From the NCBI GenBank assembly GCA_032768795.1, contig CP136496.1, positions 1,364,001 through 1,428,000 on the forward strand: a stretch of DNA of 64,000 nucleotides. Reading direction: 5' to 3'. This DNA is from Tremella fuciformis (taxonomy: Eukaryota > Basidiomycota > Tremellomycetes > Tremellales > Tremellaceae). Of the stretch, positions 1 to 8,983 are shown one piece after another; positions within the stretch are counted from its first letter, which is position 1, and each line of letters opens with the position of its first letter. A program made the position numbers and the translations under genes. The notes below the pieces were generated by a model. That model did not search any database and was not told where the DNA came from. It was given only the letters and a program-made list of their open reading frames with translations.

Positions 1-1217
1 GTGCCGAATCCTTCCGTGATAGCAAACTCTGGCGCTGCGATCCTGTCCTCTAGGAGAGGCCAATCTAGTCCTTTGCCCCCGCCTCCCATGAAGGCGTCGA
101 AGCTGAAACGTCTTCTCCCCATGCCACTTAATGGAGGTTGGGCTAGATCCACGTCCTCCAGCACTTCAGTTGGCGATACTGCGGGAGACGCGCTTGCCGA
201 GCTCACTCGTAAAAACTTTGCACTGTCACTTGGATCGGCTGCAAGGGGAGGACTAGTCTGCTCGGCCGCTTGTGAATTCCAATCTACACTTAGGCCATGC
301 TGTACCGCCAATTGCCTCAGACTGTGCTCGAAGTCGATGTCAGTCTCGTGTCGCAGCAGAGATTCCAGTTCCGTCAAACTCGCTGCAAATGCCACTTCCT
401 GTGTTGTACTCGGACATCTCCATAATTGACGCTCATACGCTGTCAGCGCCTCCTTGAGCTCTTTTTCGCGTAATTCGCGCCATGCCAAATACTCTTCTTC
501 GTGCCTACCCTCCAGGCTGGGCGGCCGTTGAAGCTCCTGCTCAGCTTTCTTTTTGAGCTCTAACAAGTCCCCGCAGGGCTTCAGAAGATTTTGATCCAGT
601 TTGCAAACACGATAGGCTTGGATCCAATGTACAGTGTCTCGATCAGAGAGTAGAGTCTTCTTGTTGGTCTCAAAATTTGAGGAGGGCGTCCTGTCTGAGT
701 TGGTTTGAACGGAAATGCACGTAGCTGGATTGTCAGGGAGTCCAGACTCTGCAGTTCCAGTATTGGCAGTCACTGCGGAGAATGAGTGAGGGATGTCTTT
801 ATGGCCATCCTGAGGGGACGGGCTGCCTTTATTCTCGGATGGAGCAGATCTCTCGGATGAACCCAAGACCGCACTCATATTCCAATCCCCACCGAGCCTT
901 GTAAGGAGGGGAGGAGCGAGCTCTGAAAGCGCATCGCCAATCTCTTGAGTGGTCCCCCACAGTTCGACCAGCCTTCGTCTTACCTCTGAGCCCGGCTTGG
1001 TTCGCTTCTTCCTCCGATTCTTCTTGAGGTGTCCATATTCCTGAGCGAGGGCCTGTACTATTTTTGCGGACGGCGGAAAGATGTCTGGAGCCTTCGCATC
1101 AACCTGCAGGCTGTCATGAGACAGCAATTTGTACCGATCCGTGCGCGGCTTCTTGCAAAACGTTACATTCCCGGTCGTCTCATGATACCACAAGTGGTAT
1201 TTCCTCGGCTCGCTCAT
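1..1217 (-). CDS. Hypothetical protein, 5' part (cut by window edge)
   Basis: An open frame of 405 codons runs on the minus strand from an ATG at 1217 to the left edge with no stop, so the C-terminus lies outside the window. The protein begins MSEPRKYHLWYHETTGN. It has a very basic patch near residue 55 (several K/R in a row) that could be a nuclear localisation signal, and a charged, coiled-coil-like stretch around residues 200–260 rich in E, L and K. The rest is low-complexity Ser/Pro. I recognise no domain. It is transcribed away from the gene at 1825, so the two share the 0.6-kb region between them. No intron is needed inside the visible part. The frame is long and uninterrupted, which supports a real gene, but function is unknown. 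Confidence 0.65.
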   Translation of the reverse strand, partial: MSEPRKYHLWYHETTGNVTFCKKPRTDRYKLLSHDSLQVDAKAPDIFPPSAKIVQALAQEYGHLKKNRRKKRTKPGSEVRRRLVELWGTTQEIGDALSELAPPLLTRLGGDWNMSAVLGSSERSAPSENKGSPSPQDGHKDIPHSFSAVTANTGTAESGLPDNPATCISVQTNSDRTPSSNFETNKKTLLSDRDTVHWIQAYRVCKLDQNLLKPCGDLLELKKKAEQELQRPPSLEGRHEEEYLAWRELREKELKEALTAYERQLWRCPSTTQEVAFAASLTELESLLRHETDIDFEHSLRQLAVQHGLSVDWNSQAAEQTSPPLAADPSDSAKFLRVSSASASPAVSPTEVLEDVDLAQPPLSGMGRRRFSFDAFMGGGGKGLDWPLLEDRIAAPEFAITEGFG

Positions 1218-1824
1218 GGTTCAAATGCTCTCAACCCACGGGAGGATGCGAATCGGTGCTCGCTCGTGAGATTGTTGGGGGCGATAAATGAGGCGAAGAG
1301 GGACGTCAAGCTTTGAACACAGATGAGGCGGTGAGCATTTGACGTCCTTTCACTCCCCGTACAGTGTTCATTACACGTTTCATGCTTCGTTCTCGAGTCT
1401 GGGCTCTTGGCGGCCTAGTGCGGCCGAAAGGTATGCGGGCGCGCTTTGATGTCAAAGCTACACAGACAGGAGACATCCACAAACATAGTACAGGTAGAGC
1501 CGAAAATGGAGGAAGGACTACTCTTGCCGGATAAGCCGCGAGGCGAGTAAGGGCTCCTCTTCAGCCCGCGTCGAGAAAACTGTCCCATTCCGACCTTGTG
1601 TCCGCGTTGATTCGCTTTCGAACCGAGCACAAGACGAAGGCAGCCACAGTGGCAAACAGATGCGTCGGAGTTGAGCGGTCCTTTCAATCCCTCACCTTTG
1701 ACGCTCCTACGATTCAAGCAAGAGCATCTCGCTCCAACCATATAAGAACGACAACGCGTTCGTTGCCGCCAGTGGTGTCTCGAAATTGCATTGTCTCAAA
1801 CAGTCACTGCACACAGACCAGAAA
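1218..1824. other. Divergent intergenic region
   Basis: About 600 bp between two divergent start codons. I see no supported gene. Short open frames on either strand here have no protein-like character. The only clear signal is a TATA-like element at 1741–1746 serving the plus-strand gene. Confidence 0.6.
1741..1746 (+). promoter_or_regulatory. TATA-like element of the interrupted gene
   Basis: TATAAG lies 84 bp upstream of the ATG at 1825. This spacing favours 1825 over the in-frame ATG at 1786, which would be only about 45 bp from the box. Confidence 0.45.
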
Positions 1825-2022
1825 ATGGGTAGACGTCATAGTACACACCCGACCGCGTTGGCATTTCGGGACGGGGAGCTCTTGCTGCGACTTCCCGCTG
1901 ATGCGAGCTCGGAGACTCGTCAAAGTATTCTCTCGCTAGCAACCGCACTGGGTCATCCCTGCACTGACGACCAAGAGTCAAATGCCATTTCTTGTCTTGA
2001 TGCTCTTACTTATGACAAAGTA

Positions 2023-2027
2023 ACGCA
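2023..2027 (+). repeat. Target site duplication, left copy
   Basis: ACGCA directly precedes the left LTR and is repeated at 8984–8988 directly after the right LTR. Five base pairs is the usual duplication size for Ty3/gypsy integrases. Confidence 0.95.
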
Positions 2028-2225
2028 TGTAATGGAATACGTCATCACGGACATGTCCGTAGTAGCCGACTACCTGTGAGAACTCTACATATACAGACTG
2101 AGAAGGAGAGGATACCTTCTTCGAAGAATGTATTATTCATCTGTCACCTGGTAACTCATCCTGGCATATCAGTCGACCAGCAAGGCAGTCACTCACATAC
2201 CAACTCGCGTTCACCGACCCCGACA
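2028..2225 (+). repeat. 5' LTR (198 bp)
   Basis: Direct repeat identical by eye to 8786–8983. Ends are TGTAATGG and CCCCGACA. A TATA-like stretch (TACATATA) lies at 2086–2093, which predicts transcription start near 2120. That falls at the sequence used for self-priming, so U3 is about 93 bp. Confidence 0.96.
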
Positions 2226-2227
2226 GT

Positions 2228-2240
2228 TAATACATTCTTC
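2228..2240 (+). promoter_or_regulatory. Self-primer binding site
   Basis: TAATACATTCTTC begins 3 bases after the LTR and is perfectly complementary (13 of 13) to GAAGAATGTATTA at 2123–2135 inside the LTR. That LTR sequence lies about where the mRNA 5' end is predicted. Tf1 and sushi elements prime reverse transcription this way, by folding the mRNA 5' end onto the primer site. No complement to a typical tRNA 3' end is seen here. Confidence 0.8.
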
Positions 2241-2261
2241 CCATACTTGTGGACGACAGGT

Positions 2262-5200
2262 ATGTCAGGAAGACCTACGAGACAGAATCCAACAGGAGGA
2301 GCGCCGGGAATCGACGCCCAGGTGGCCCTACCTGCCGATAACAGAGACACAAGCCTTCAGATACACCCTCAACCTTTGTCACCTACTACTCGCTCGTCGC
2401 CGTTGTCCAACCTCGAGCAACCACTCGAAGAACAGCCGACGACTGGCAACAGCGACTCGAGAACCGCTCCACTCGAGGCTCCACCGACTACGTACACGGT
2501 GGATACGAACGGAGTACATGGTTCGCACTATCTATCAACTCGACTAGCGGAGGAAGAAATTCCCCGAGTTACCCCTTTTGTGCGGGGCAATCCCCCGCAC
2601 CTTAGCCAAGGTCCCACGTATCAAGAGCTACTCGACCAACGAACTAGGATCGAGATGCAGCTCCAACAGATGGAGCAGGCACGAAGACAGCCTGTCCGAG
2701 AACCTACACAGCCGAGGACGTCGACTACAGAACCGTACATGACAACTACGGGGCTGAATCAACCCGTGGACATCAAAGTGGCCGCCGAGGCCGCCAAGAA
2801 TATCAAGAAGCCGGATGTCTTTAGAGGCGATTTAGACCGACTGAAGCTGGATGCTTTTGTGCACCAAGTCGAAAGATACCTGCGAATCGCAGCACCTATC
2901 TACCCGACCGAAGAGCTCAAAGTGATCTTTGCTTCTGGCTACCTACGCGACGAGGCGGAGCAGTGGTACACTGGCCTAGTCGACAACAATCAAGAACCTA
3001 CCACCCTGGTAGGGTTTATGACCGAGCTTCGACGAACCTTTGGCCGTCACCATGAGGAATTCTCGGCCTACTTCGAACTGGACCGACTCAGACAAGGCAA
3101 CATGTCGGCCTCTGAGTACGTAGTAAAGTTCCGTACTATCCTAGCACGGACCAATCAGTCACCGGATACGCAGTGCATGGCCTTTTATAAGGGATTGCGT
3201 GAGTACCTGCAACGCGAACTCATGACGCAACGACCACGCCCTACATTCAGCGACTTCAACGACCTAGTCGAGCGTACCCTGTCTATTGACGACGCAGACC
3301 GAGAAGTCCGTGCGTTGCACCCCAAGCACCCATTTCAGGGACCAAACCCGCCGGGCCGACACCAAGGAAATACCCGATTCAACACCCCTAGTCAACAAGT
3401 ACGAGGGCATTTCCGCCCAAAAGCGGGATTGGACACTGCAAGTAACAGAGAGTCACCACCACGCACGACGAACAAGTCTACAACCCCTAAGCCTCAAAGT
3501 GGCAGGACGTTCTCGCAACAGCCGAGAGGACCTCTCTCGGAGGAAGAACGTAAGGCCCGTATAGAGGCAGGGGCTTGCACCTATTGTGGGAAAATGGGCC
3601 ACACGATCAACAACTGTTGGACTCGACCACAGAACAAGTTACCGCCACACCGGATCAACGTAGCCCAAACCGACACAACCGATCAGACCACAGAGAACCA
3701 CGTAACAGGCAATTACGCAGACGTCAACAGCCAAGAAGGTTCGATGGCGACAGAGAGAGTGAACGTCAGACTCACTCCACCAAGCGAGCCCCAGAAAAGA
3801 AACTTGAGAGACAGTTTCAACCGGGTAATGGCCAAATACAAAGGTCTACACAAGGTGATACCGGATCTAGGCTATCAAGAAATTCAAGGGGGGAACGAGA
3901 AGAATTTGACGCCTGAACAGGCGGAACAGAAGACGTATGTAGCTAAAACACAGAACGTAGTACGCAATTACATTAGGAAGGCGACGTGCAGGGCAGATCC
4001 GTCTGCCTTGTACTTAACCAAAACGGAACCCCTCGAAGGGTCCAAAAGAACATCAAAAGAGGACGGCGTACGCGCCAATTATGAAACGCCTACAAGGCTG
4101 TTCAACGTCCCAATTGGCCTATCACAAATCCCTGGAGAGACCGCTAGGGCCCTCCTAGATACGGGAGCGACGTCCAACTTTGTCGACGACGAGTATGTGG
4201 CTCGACATCACCTCCCCATGACAAAACTCAAACGACCAACGCCATTGGTAATGGCGGATGGCAGGGTATCCGAGTACGGACTCTTAACCCACCGAGTACA
4301 GCTCACCGTCCTACTGGGAAGGGGATTCGAACCTTATCACGCCGACTTCATAGTCTCCCCGATACGCATAGCACACTTGATCTTAGGCATGCCCTTTCTG
4401 GACAAAGTGCAGCCTGTGGTAGACTGGAGCGCGAGAACTCTAGCACCACGGGACACAACAGACAAGACGTCAGACCAGGCCGCTGCGTGGCTCTACACCG
4501 CCATTACGACGGCGGGACCGCCTACTGAGACAGAGCTACCTGCCGAATATGCACACTACAAGGACGTATTCGATAAAGGACAGGCCGATAAACTACCAGA
4601 ACATCGGCAATTCGACCATGCCATCCAACTGAGCTCGGACAAGGTACCACCAGCTGGGCCTATCTACGCACTTAGCCCACGAGAAAGGGAAGAACTAATG
4701 GCGTACCTGCGAGAAAACCTGGATAAAGGCTTCATCAGAGAGTCACGATCCCCCGCAGGAGCACCAGTCCTATTCGTCAAAAAGAAGGACGGAAGTCTGC
4801 GATTATGCGTCGATTACCGCAAGCTCAACGCCATGACAATCAAGAACAAATACCCTTTGCCCCTGATAGGCGACGTAATCGACCAAATACGTGGGTCGAC
4901 CGTGTTTACCAAGTTAGACCTACGGGGAGCATACAACCTCGTCCGCATAGCGGAGGGGGATGAGTGGAAGACAGCCTTCCGGACACCCTTCGGACAATAC
5001 GAGTACCTGGTCATGCCCTTCGGGCTCTGCAACGCACCAGGCTCGTTCCAGCTATTTATCAACCACGTCTTCCACGACCTACTCGACAAGTACGTGGCTG
5101 TATACCTCGACGATATATTGGTGTACTCCAAGGATCTGGAACACCATACCCGCCACGTACAGGAAGTACTGCGACGACTACGAGAGTATAAGCTATTCGC

Positions 5201-7514
5201 CAAACTCTCGAAATGCCAATTCCACAGCAACGAGGTGGAGTTCCTGGGTTTCGTTCTTAACAAAAACGGCATCAAGATGGACCCAAAGAAGGTGGAGGCG
5301 GTACAAGACTGGCCCACGCCTACGAACTTGAAGGAGACACAGTCGTTTGTAGGGTTCGCCAACTTCTACCGCAGATTCATCAGGAACTTTTCGGTAATAG
5401 CCAAATCCTTACACGACTTAACCAAGAAGGGAACGCCCTTCCAATGGGGACCCAAACAGCAGGACGCTTTCGATTCTCTCAAGCGAGCGATGACTACGGC
5501 TCCCGTACTCAGCCACTACGACCCAAATCTTCCCCTATTACTAGAAACGGACGCGTCGGACTACGCTCTGGGTGCGATCCTGTCACACACCTACCCAGAT
5601 GGTACGACCAGACCCATCGCATATGCTTCTCGGAAGATGGATCCGGCAGAACTCAACTATCCAGTTCACGACAAGGAGTTCCTAGCCATCGTGTACGCAT
5701 TCAAGAGTTGGCGACATTACCTCGAAGGTACCCGAGTACGAGTGGTCGTACTATCCGATCACAGAAGCCTAGAGTACTTCTTAACCACCAAGCAATTGAC
5801 AAGGAGGCAAGCTAGATGGAGCGAGTACATGGCCGATTTCGACTTTGTCATCCAATATAGGCCAGGCAAACAAGCTACCAAGCCGGATGCCCTGTCCAGA
5901 CGACCAGACTATCGACCTACGGACACCAAAGCAACCACCTTGTCACCAGAACTCAACGCGCACAACTTCAAGGCGTTGCTTTCTTCAGCACAGTACCTGG
6001 CAACTAGGGTCGAATACAAGGACCCTATGGCTCAAGAAGACTTTAAGGGCGCCATGGATGTGCACGAACAACAAAAATACGTGGCTCTTACGGAGAGCCA
6101 TCCCGAAGAATACAAACACAAGGACGGCCTCTTCTACTACCACGACCTACCTATCGTGCCCGAGAAGCAACGAACCACGGTCCTCATATGGGCTCATAAC
6201 CTACCGACGGCTGGCCACCCGGGGGTGGCCAAGACCACATCCAGGCTACTTGCAAGATTCTGGTGGCCGAGGATGCGACGAGACGTCAAAACATGGGTAA
6301 AGCATTGCGGAACGTGCCAAAAGACCAAACATACCAACCAACTACAACCAGGATTACTGCTAGACATACCTGTGGCAGAACGACCCTGGTCAACTGTATC
6401 TACCGACTACATCACCAAACTACCGGACTCCAAGGGCTATACCAACATCAGTGTCTGGGTAGACCAGCTAACGAAGGCGGCGATCTTTATACCTATCGAC
6501 AAGCTCGACGCCCCTACCCTGGCGGAGGCGTTTCTTACGAAAGTCTACCCAAGAACGGGGTTACCAGACCGTATCATCTCGGACAGAGGAGCACAGTACG
6601 TGTCAGCTTTCTGGCGCACAGTAACCAGTAAGCTTGGCTGTGACCTCAAGTTCTCTACCGCGTACCACCCACAAACGGATGGGCAAACCGAGATAGTCAA
6701 CAAGTGGCTGGGACAGTACCTACGCGTATATGCCAACTACGAACAGGATGACTGGTCCGTGCTGCTTCCTACAGCAGAATTCGTATACAACACCACGGTG
6801 CACGGAACCACCAGAATGACCCCCTACGATGCTTGGTACGGCTACACCCCTAGGCAGAATATGACAGACCCATTGGGAAGTTCCTCGCACGAAAGCGAGG
6901 AGGGGGTGACGTATACACGCAGGATATTTGAAAGATTCAAGTACCTTCAAGAACAGATCAAGCACGCACGGGCACAGAACAAGCGACAATATGACCGTAA
7001 ACGCCGGTTACAGACTTTCAAAGTGGGCGACCTAGTCTTACTTTCTGCTCGAAACTACAAAGGAGCTAGGACGTCAGCCAAACTAGATAACCGGTGGTTA
7101 GGACCATTCAAGGTGGCAGCAAAGGTCAACGACAACGCGTACAAGCTGCACCTCCCCGAGTCCTACAGGATCCACGACGTGATCAACGTGGAATACCTGA
7201 AGCCCTTCTACACCTCAGAGGAAGCAAGTACTAGCCAGTTACAACCTACGCAGTCGCCCGTCAGCGACATAGTGTTAGATGACAACGGCTATACCTACGA
7301 GGCGATCCTTGACGAACGAATGGTCAAGGACAAACAGGGGATTACCTCCAAACACTACCGTATCAAGTGGATAGGATGGCCTATCAGTGACAGTACATGG
7401 GAACCAGCGGCAGAGGTGGAAAGCGACCCTGCCTTCACCACCATGTACGACGCCTACTCAAGCTCGGAGAGCCAGAGTAGGAGAAAGAGATTCGTACCTA
7501 ACAGGTACGCGTGA
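2262..7514 (+). CDS. Gag–Pol polyprotein with chromodomain
   Basis: A single 1750-residue frame from the ATG at 2262 (MSGRPTRQ), the first after the primer site. The frame extends upstream into the LTR without another ATG. Order of domains: Gag with a retrotransposon capsid-like region (about residues 180–360), zinc knuckle CX2CX4HX4C near 440, aspartic protease with DTGA near 632, reverse transcriptase with YLDD near 948, RNase H with an ETDASDYALGAI motif, integrase zinc domain (HX..HX..CX2C), the DDE core (including SDRGAQY and HPQTDGQTE), and a C-terminal chromodomain ending in YRIKWIGWP…STWEP. Gag and Pol are fused without a frameshift, as in Tf1. Chromodomain integrases usually target methylated H3K9 chromatin, yet this copy is in a gene. 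All catalytic motifs look intact. Confidence 0.97.
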   Translation: MSGRPTRQNPTGGAPGIDAQVALPADNRDTSLQIHPQPLSPTTRSSPLSNLEQPLEEQPTTGNSDSRTAPLEAPPTTYTVDTNGVHGSHYLSTRLAEEEIPRVTPFVRGNPPHLSQGPTYQELLDQRTRIEMQLQQMEQARRQPVREPTQPRTSTTEPYMTTTGLNQPVDIKVAAEAAKNIKKPDVFRGDLDRLKLDAFVHQVERYLRIAAPIYPTEELKVIFASGYLRDEAEQWYTGLVDNNQEPTTLVGFMTELRRTFGRHHEEFSAYFELDRLRQGNMSASEYVVKFRTILARTNQSPDTQCMAFYKGLREYLQRELMTQRPRPTFSDFNDLVERTLSIDDADREVRALHPKHPFQGPNPPGRHQGNTRFNTPSQQVRGHFRPKAGLDTASNRESPPRTTNKSTTPKPQSGRTFSQQPRGPLSEEERKARIEAGACTYCGKMGHTINNCWTRPQNKLPPHRINVAQTDTTDQTTENHVTGNYADVNSQEGSMATERVNVRLTPPSEPQKRNLRDSFNRVMAKYKGLHKVIPDLGYQEIQGGNEKNLTPEQAEQKTYVAKTQNVVRNYIRKATCRADPSALYLTKTEPLEGSKRTSKEDGVRANYETPTRLFNVPIGLSQIPGETARALLDTGATSNFVDDEYVARHHLPMTKLKRPTPLVMADGRVSEYGLLTHRVQLTVLLGRGFEPYHADFIVSPIRIAHLILGMPFLDKVQPVVDWSARTLAPRDTTDKTSDQAAAWLYTAITTAGPPTETELPAEYAHYKDVFDKGQADKLPEHRQFDHAIQLSSDKVPPAGPIYALSPREREELMAYLRENLDKGFIRESRSPAGAPVLFVKKKDGSLRLCVDYRKLNAMTIKNKYPLPLIGDVIDQIRGSTVFTKLDLRGAYNLVRIAEGDEWKTAFRTPFGQYEYLVMPFGLCNAPGSFQLFINHVFHDLLDKYVAVYLDDILVYSKDLEHHTRHVQEVLRRLREYKLFAKLSKCQFHSNEVEFLGFVLNKNGIKMDPKKVEAVQDWPTPTNLKETQSFVGFANFYRRFIRNFSVIAKSLHDLTKKGTPFQWGPKQQDAFDSLKRAMTTAPVLSHYDPNLPLLLETDASDYALGAILSHTYPDGTTRPIAYASRKMDPAELNYPVHDKEFLAIVYAFKSWRHYLEGTRVRVVVLSDHRSLEYFLTTKQLTRRQARWSEYMADFDFVIQYRPGKQATKPDALSRRPDYRPTDTKATTLSPELNAHNFKALLSSAQYLATRVEYKDPMAQEDFKGAMDVHEQQKYVALTESHPEEYKHKDGLFYYHDLPIVPEKQRTTVLIWAHNLPTAGHPGVAKTTSRLLARFWWPRMRRDVKTWVKHCGTCQKTKHTNQLQPGLLLDIPVAERPWSTVSTDYITKLPDSKGYTNISVWVDQLTKAAIFIPIDKLDAPTLAEAFLTKVYPRTGLPDRIISDRGAQYVSAFWRTVTSKLGCDLKFSTAYHPQTDGQTEIVNKWLGQYLRVYANYEQDDWSVLLPTAEFVYNTTVHGTTRMTPYDAWYGYTPRQNMTDPLGSSSHESEEGVTYTRRIFERFKYLQEQIKHARAQNKRQYDRKRRLQTFKVGDLVLLSARNYKGARTSAKLDNRWLGPFKVAAKVNDNAYKLHLPESYRIHDVINVEYLKPFYTSEEASTSQLQPTQSPVSDIVLDDNGYTYEAILDERMVKDKQGITSKHYRIKWIGWPISDSTWEPAAEVESDPAFTTMYDAYSSSESQSRRKRFVPNRYA

Positions 7515-7922
7515 GCGTACCTGTTAATAACCCACACTCGTTGTTCCAACTACGCGACGGTCTTTACATGCAAGAGGACGCATAATCATGTACAACACAC
7601 CCCGGAAGAGGAAGGAAGCGCCAATCTACAACACCTACTACGCATCGTCATCGGCCTCTGCGTCCTCCTGATCGGTCGGCTCGTCGTCGGATGGGTCCGA
7701 CTCCTGTGCATAGCCACCGCGGCCTCTATACTTGGAATAGTCAACTGGCCTTTTGGGAGACCTGTGCTCCGTCTTGACCTGGAATCCGTCGACTATCTAC
7801 CAATTAGCAACCGTAAGGGACCGAATATGCTAACGTACAAACAAGGCTCGCCCGATGTACCCCTTCCATCGCTTCTTGTCATGGGCGGTCATGCGGTCAG
7901 TAGACGACAGCTCGCTTCGTAG
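7515..7922 (+). other. Hydrophobic frame following the pol stop codon
   Basis: The polyprotein frame stays open for 135 codons after its TGA (7512–7514) and ends at TAG 7920–7922. The stretch at about 7635–7743 encodes roughly 36 mostly non-polar residues (LLRIVIGLCVLLIG and following), long enough for one or two membrane spans. There is no ATG before this segment. It would be made only by stop readthrough or splicing, or it may be a relic of an envelope-like or accessory ORF. Whether it is translated is unknown. Confidence 0.35.
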
Positions 7923-8565
7923 ATCCTGCAGAGTCGAGCCCAGTTCCTGCCAGGCACTTTCACGAACGGTGCCCCGAGGACGTTTGCCTAGGGCAAGACC
8001 GAGTTGGATGTCGCAAGAAACTCCATGCTGGGAGTGACAACGCACGCAGCTGAGGTAAGCGTAGCTGGCAGGAACGAAACAGTACTTGCGAGGAAACTGC
8101 GCGGGAACCGCCTCCCTGGAGTACAATAGCGGCTACGACACAAGGCTTGCCAGCCTTTTCGCAGGCATTACACTCTGGTAATAAGCTGTGTAATCGCGGA
8201 ATAGACTTACTGTCGGCGGCCCTTACGATCCTCAGCCGACCGTCCCACGCTGCTATGAACGCCACGGCCGTGCGCATCACATGGGCTCGGTGCCGGCCAG
8301 CTTCATCAACCGACATCGCCGCTAAGGTTAAAGATAGCTGGTTGGAGAGATCCTGCTGGTCAGCGAATACCACTCAGTAGCTGCCACGTACCGCCGCCCG
8401 ATTCTTGGCTTGAGTGAGGGTCCCGTCAAAGCCGACATGTCGCGCTCGGTACGTTCTACCGTTGCCTATGCGGTATGTAGTCGAATCGTCGTTGGCATCG
8501 ACGATGGCGTACGAGGCAGGAGGGGATACAGACACGTCTGCGGCGGTGTAGATACGAGCAGGCAT
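7830..8565 (-). pseudogene. Broken antisense Cys-rich ORF inside the retroelement
   Basis: On the minus strand an ATG at 8565 (MPARIYTAADVS) opens a frame that is interrupted by one TGA at 8374–8376. It continues in frame to a Cys cluster CNACEKAGKPC (about 8140–8176). The next frame then carries a second cluster CVRCHSQHGVSC (about 8012–8049) and ends at 7830. The paired CX2C…C clusters, in the same order in two adjacent frames, suggest one former protein with a zinc-binding segment, damaged by a nonsense change and a +1 shift (or using an unrecognised intron). It lies opposite to gag–pol, between pol and the 3' LTR. No family is recognised. Confidence 0.4.
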
Positions 8566-8770
8566 CGTTAACGTACTTGGCAAGTTGGGGTGTCGCTCGA
8601 GGATTCAAGAAAGAAGAGAGATGGACGAAGAACGGGCGCCCAACCTGGCTGGTTCATATATCACCGCGCCCGTCACTGCACGCCCTACTCTGCAGTTCTC
8701 ATGTCGACACCCTCACGACCGTCGTCAAGGAGACGCCCTGTCGCTAGGCTCGGTCGCGACGCCCGAGCAC

Positions 8771-8781
8771 AAAGGAGGAGG
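8771..8781 (+). promoter_or_regulatory. Polypurine tract
   Basis: AAAGGAGGAGG ends 4 bases before the 3' LTR, the expected place for plus-strand priming. Confidence 0.8.
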
Positions 8782-8785
8782 CGAC

Positions 8786-8983
8786 TGTAATGGAATACGT
8801 CATCACGGACATGTCCGTAGTAGCCGACTACCTGTGAGAACTCTACATATACAGACTGAGAAGGAGAGGATACCTTCTTCGAAGAATGTATTATTCATCT
8901 GTCACCTGGTAACTCATCCTGGCATATCAGTCGACCAGCAAGGCAGTCACTCACATACCAACTCGCGTTCACCGACCCCGACA
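8786..8983 (+). repeat. 3' LTR (198 bp)
   Basis: Identical by eye to the 5' LTR and followed by the second ACGCA (8984–8988). It is open in the reading frame of the downstream host gene fragment, so LTR and host codons form one continuous frame. Confidence 0.96.

Larger units (their letters stand above)
2028..8983 (+). mobile_element. Complete Ty3/gypsy chromovirus (LTR retrotransposon), Tf1/sushi-like
   Basis: A 6956-bp element with two 198-bp LTRs that I find identical by eye, beginning TG and ending CA, flanked by the duplication ACGCA. It encodes one fused Gag–Pol frame (2262–7514) ending in a chromodomain. The primer site is complementary to the element's own LTR rather than to a tRNA, as in Tf1/sushi elements. 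About 1.27 kb of unusual sequence lies between the pol stop and the 3' LTR, holding a post-stop hydrophobic frame and a broken antisense Cys-rich frame. Identical LTRs and an intact polyprotein mean the insertion is recent and the copy may still be active. It sits in the coding sequence of a host gene, in the same orientation. Confidence 0.97.

Noticed and set aside
4814..5362. 182-codon minus-strand frame inside pol
   Set aside because: It mirrors the reverse transcriptase codons on the other strand; a shadow.
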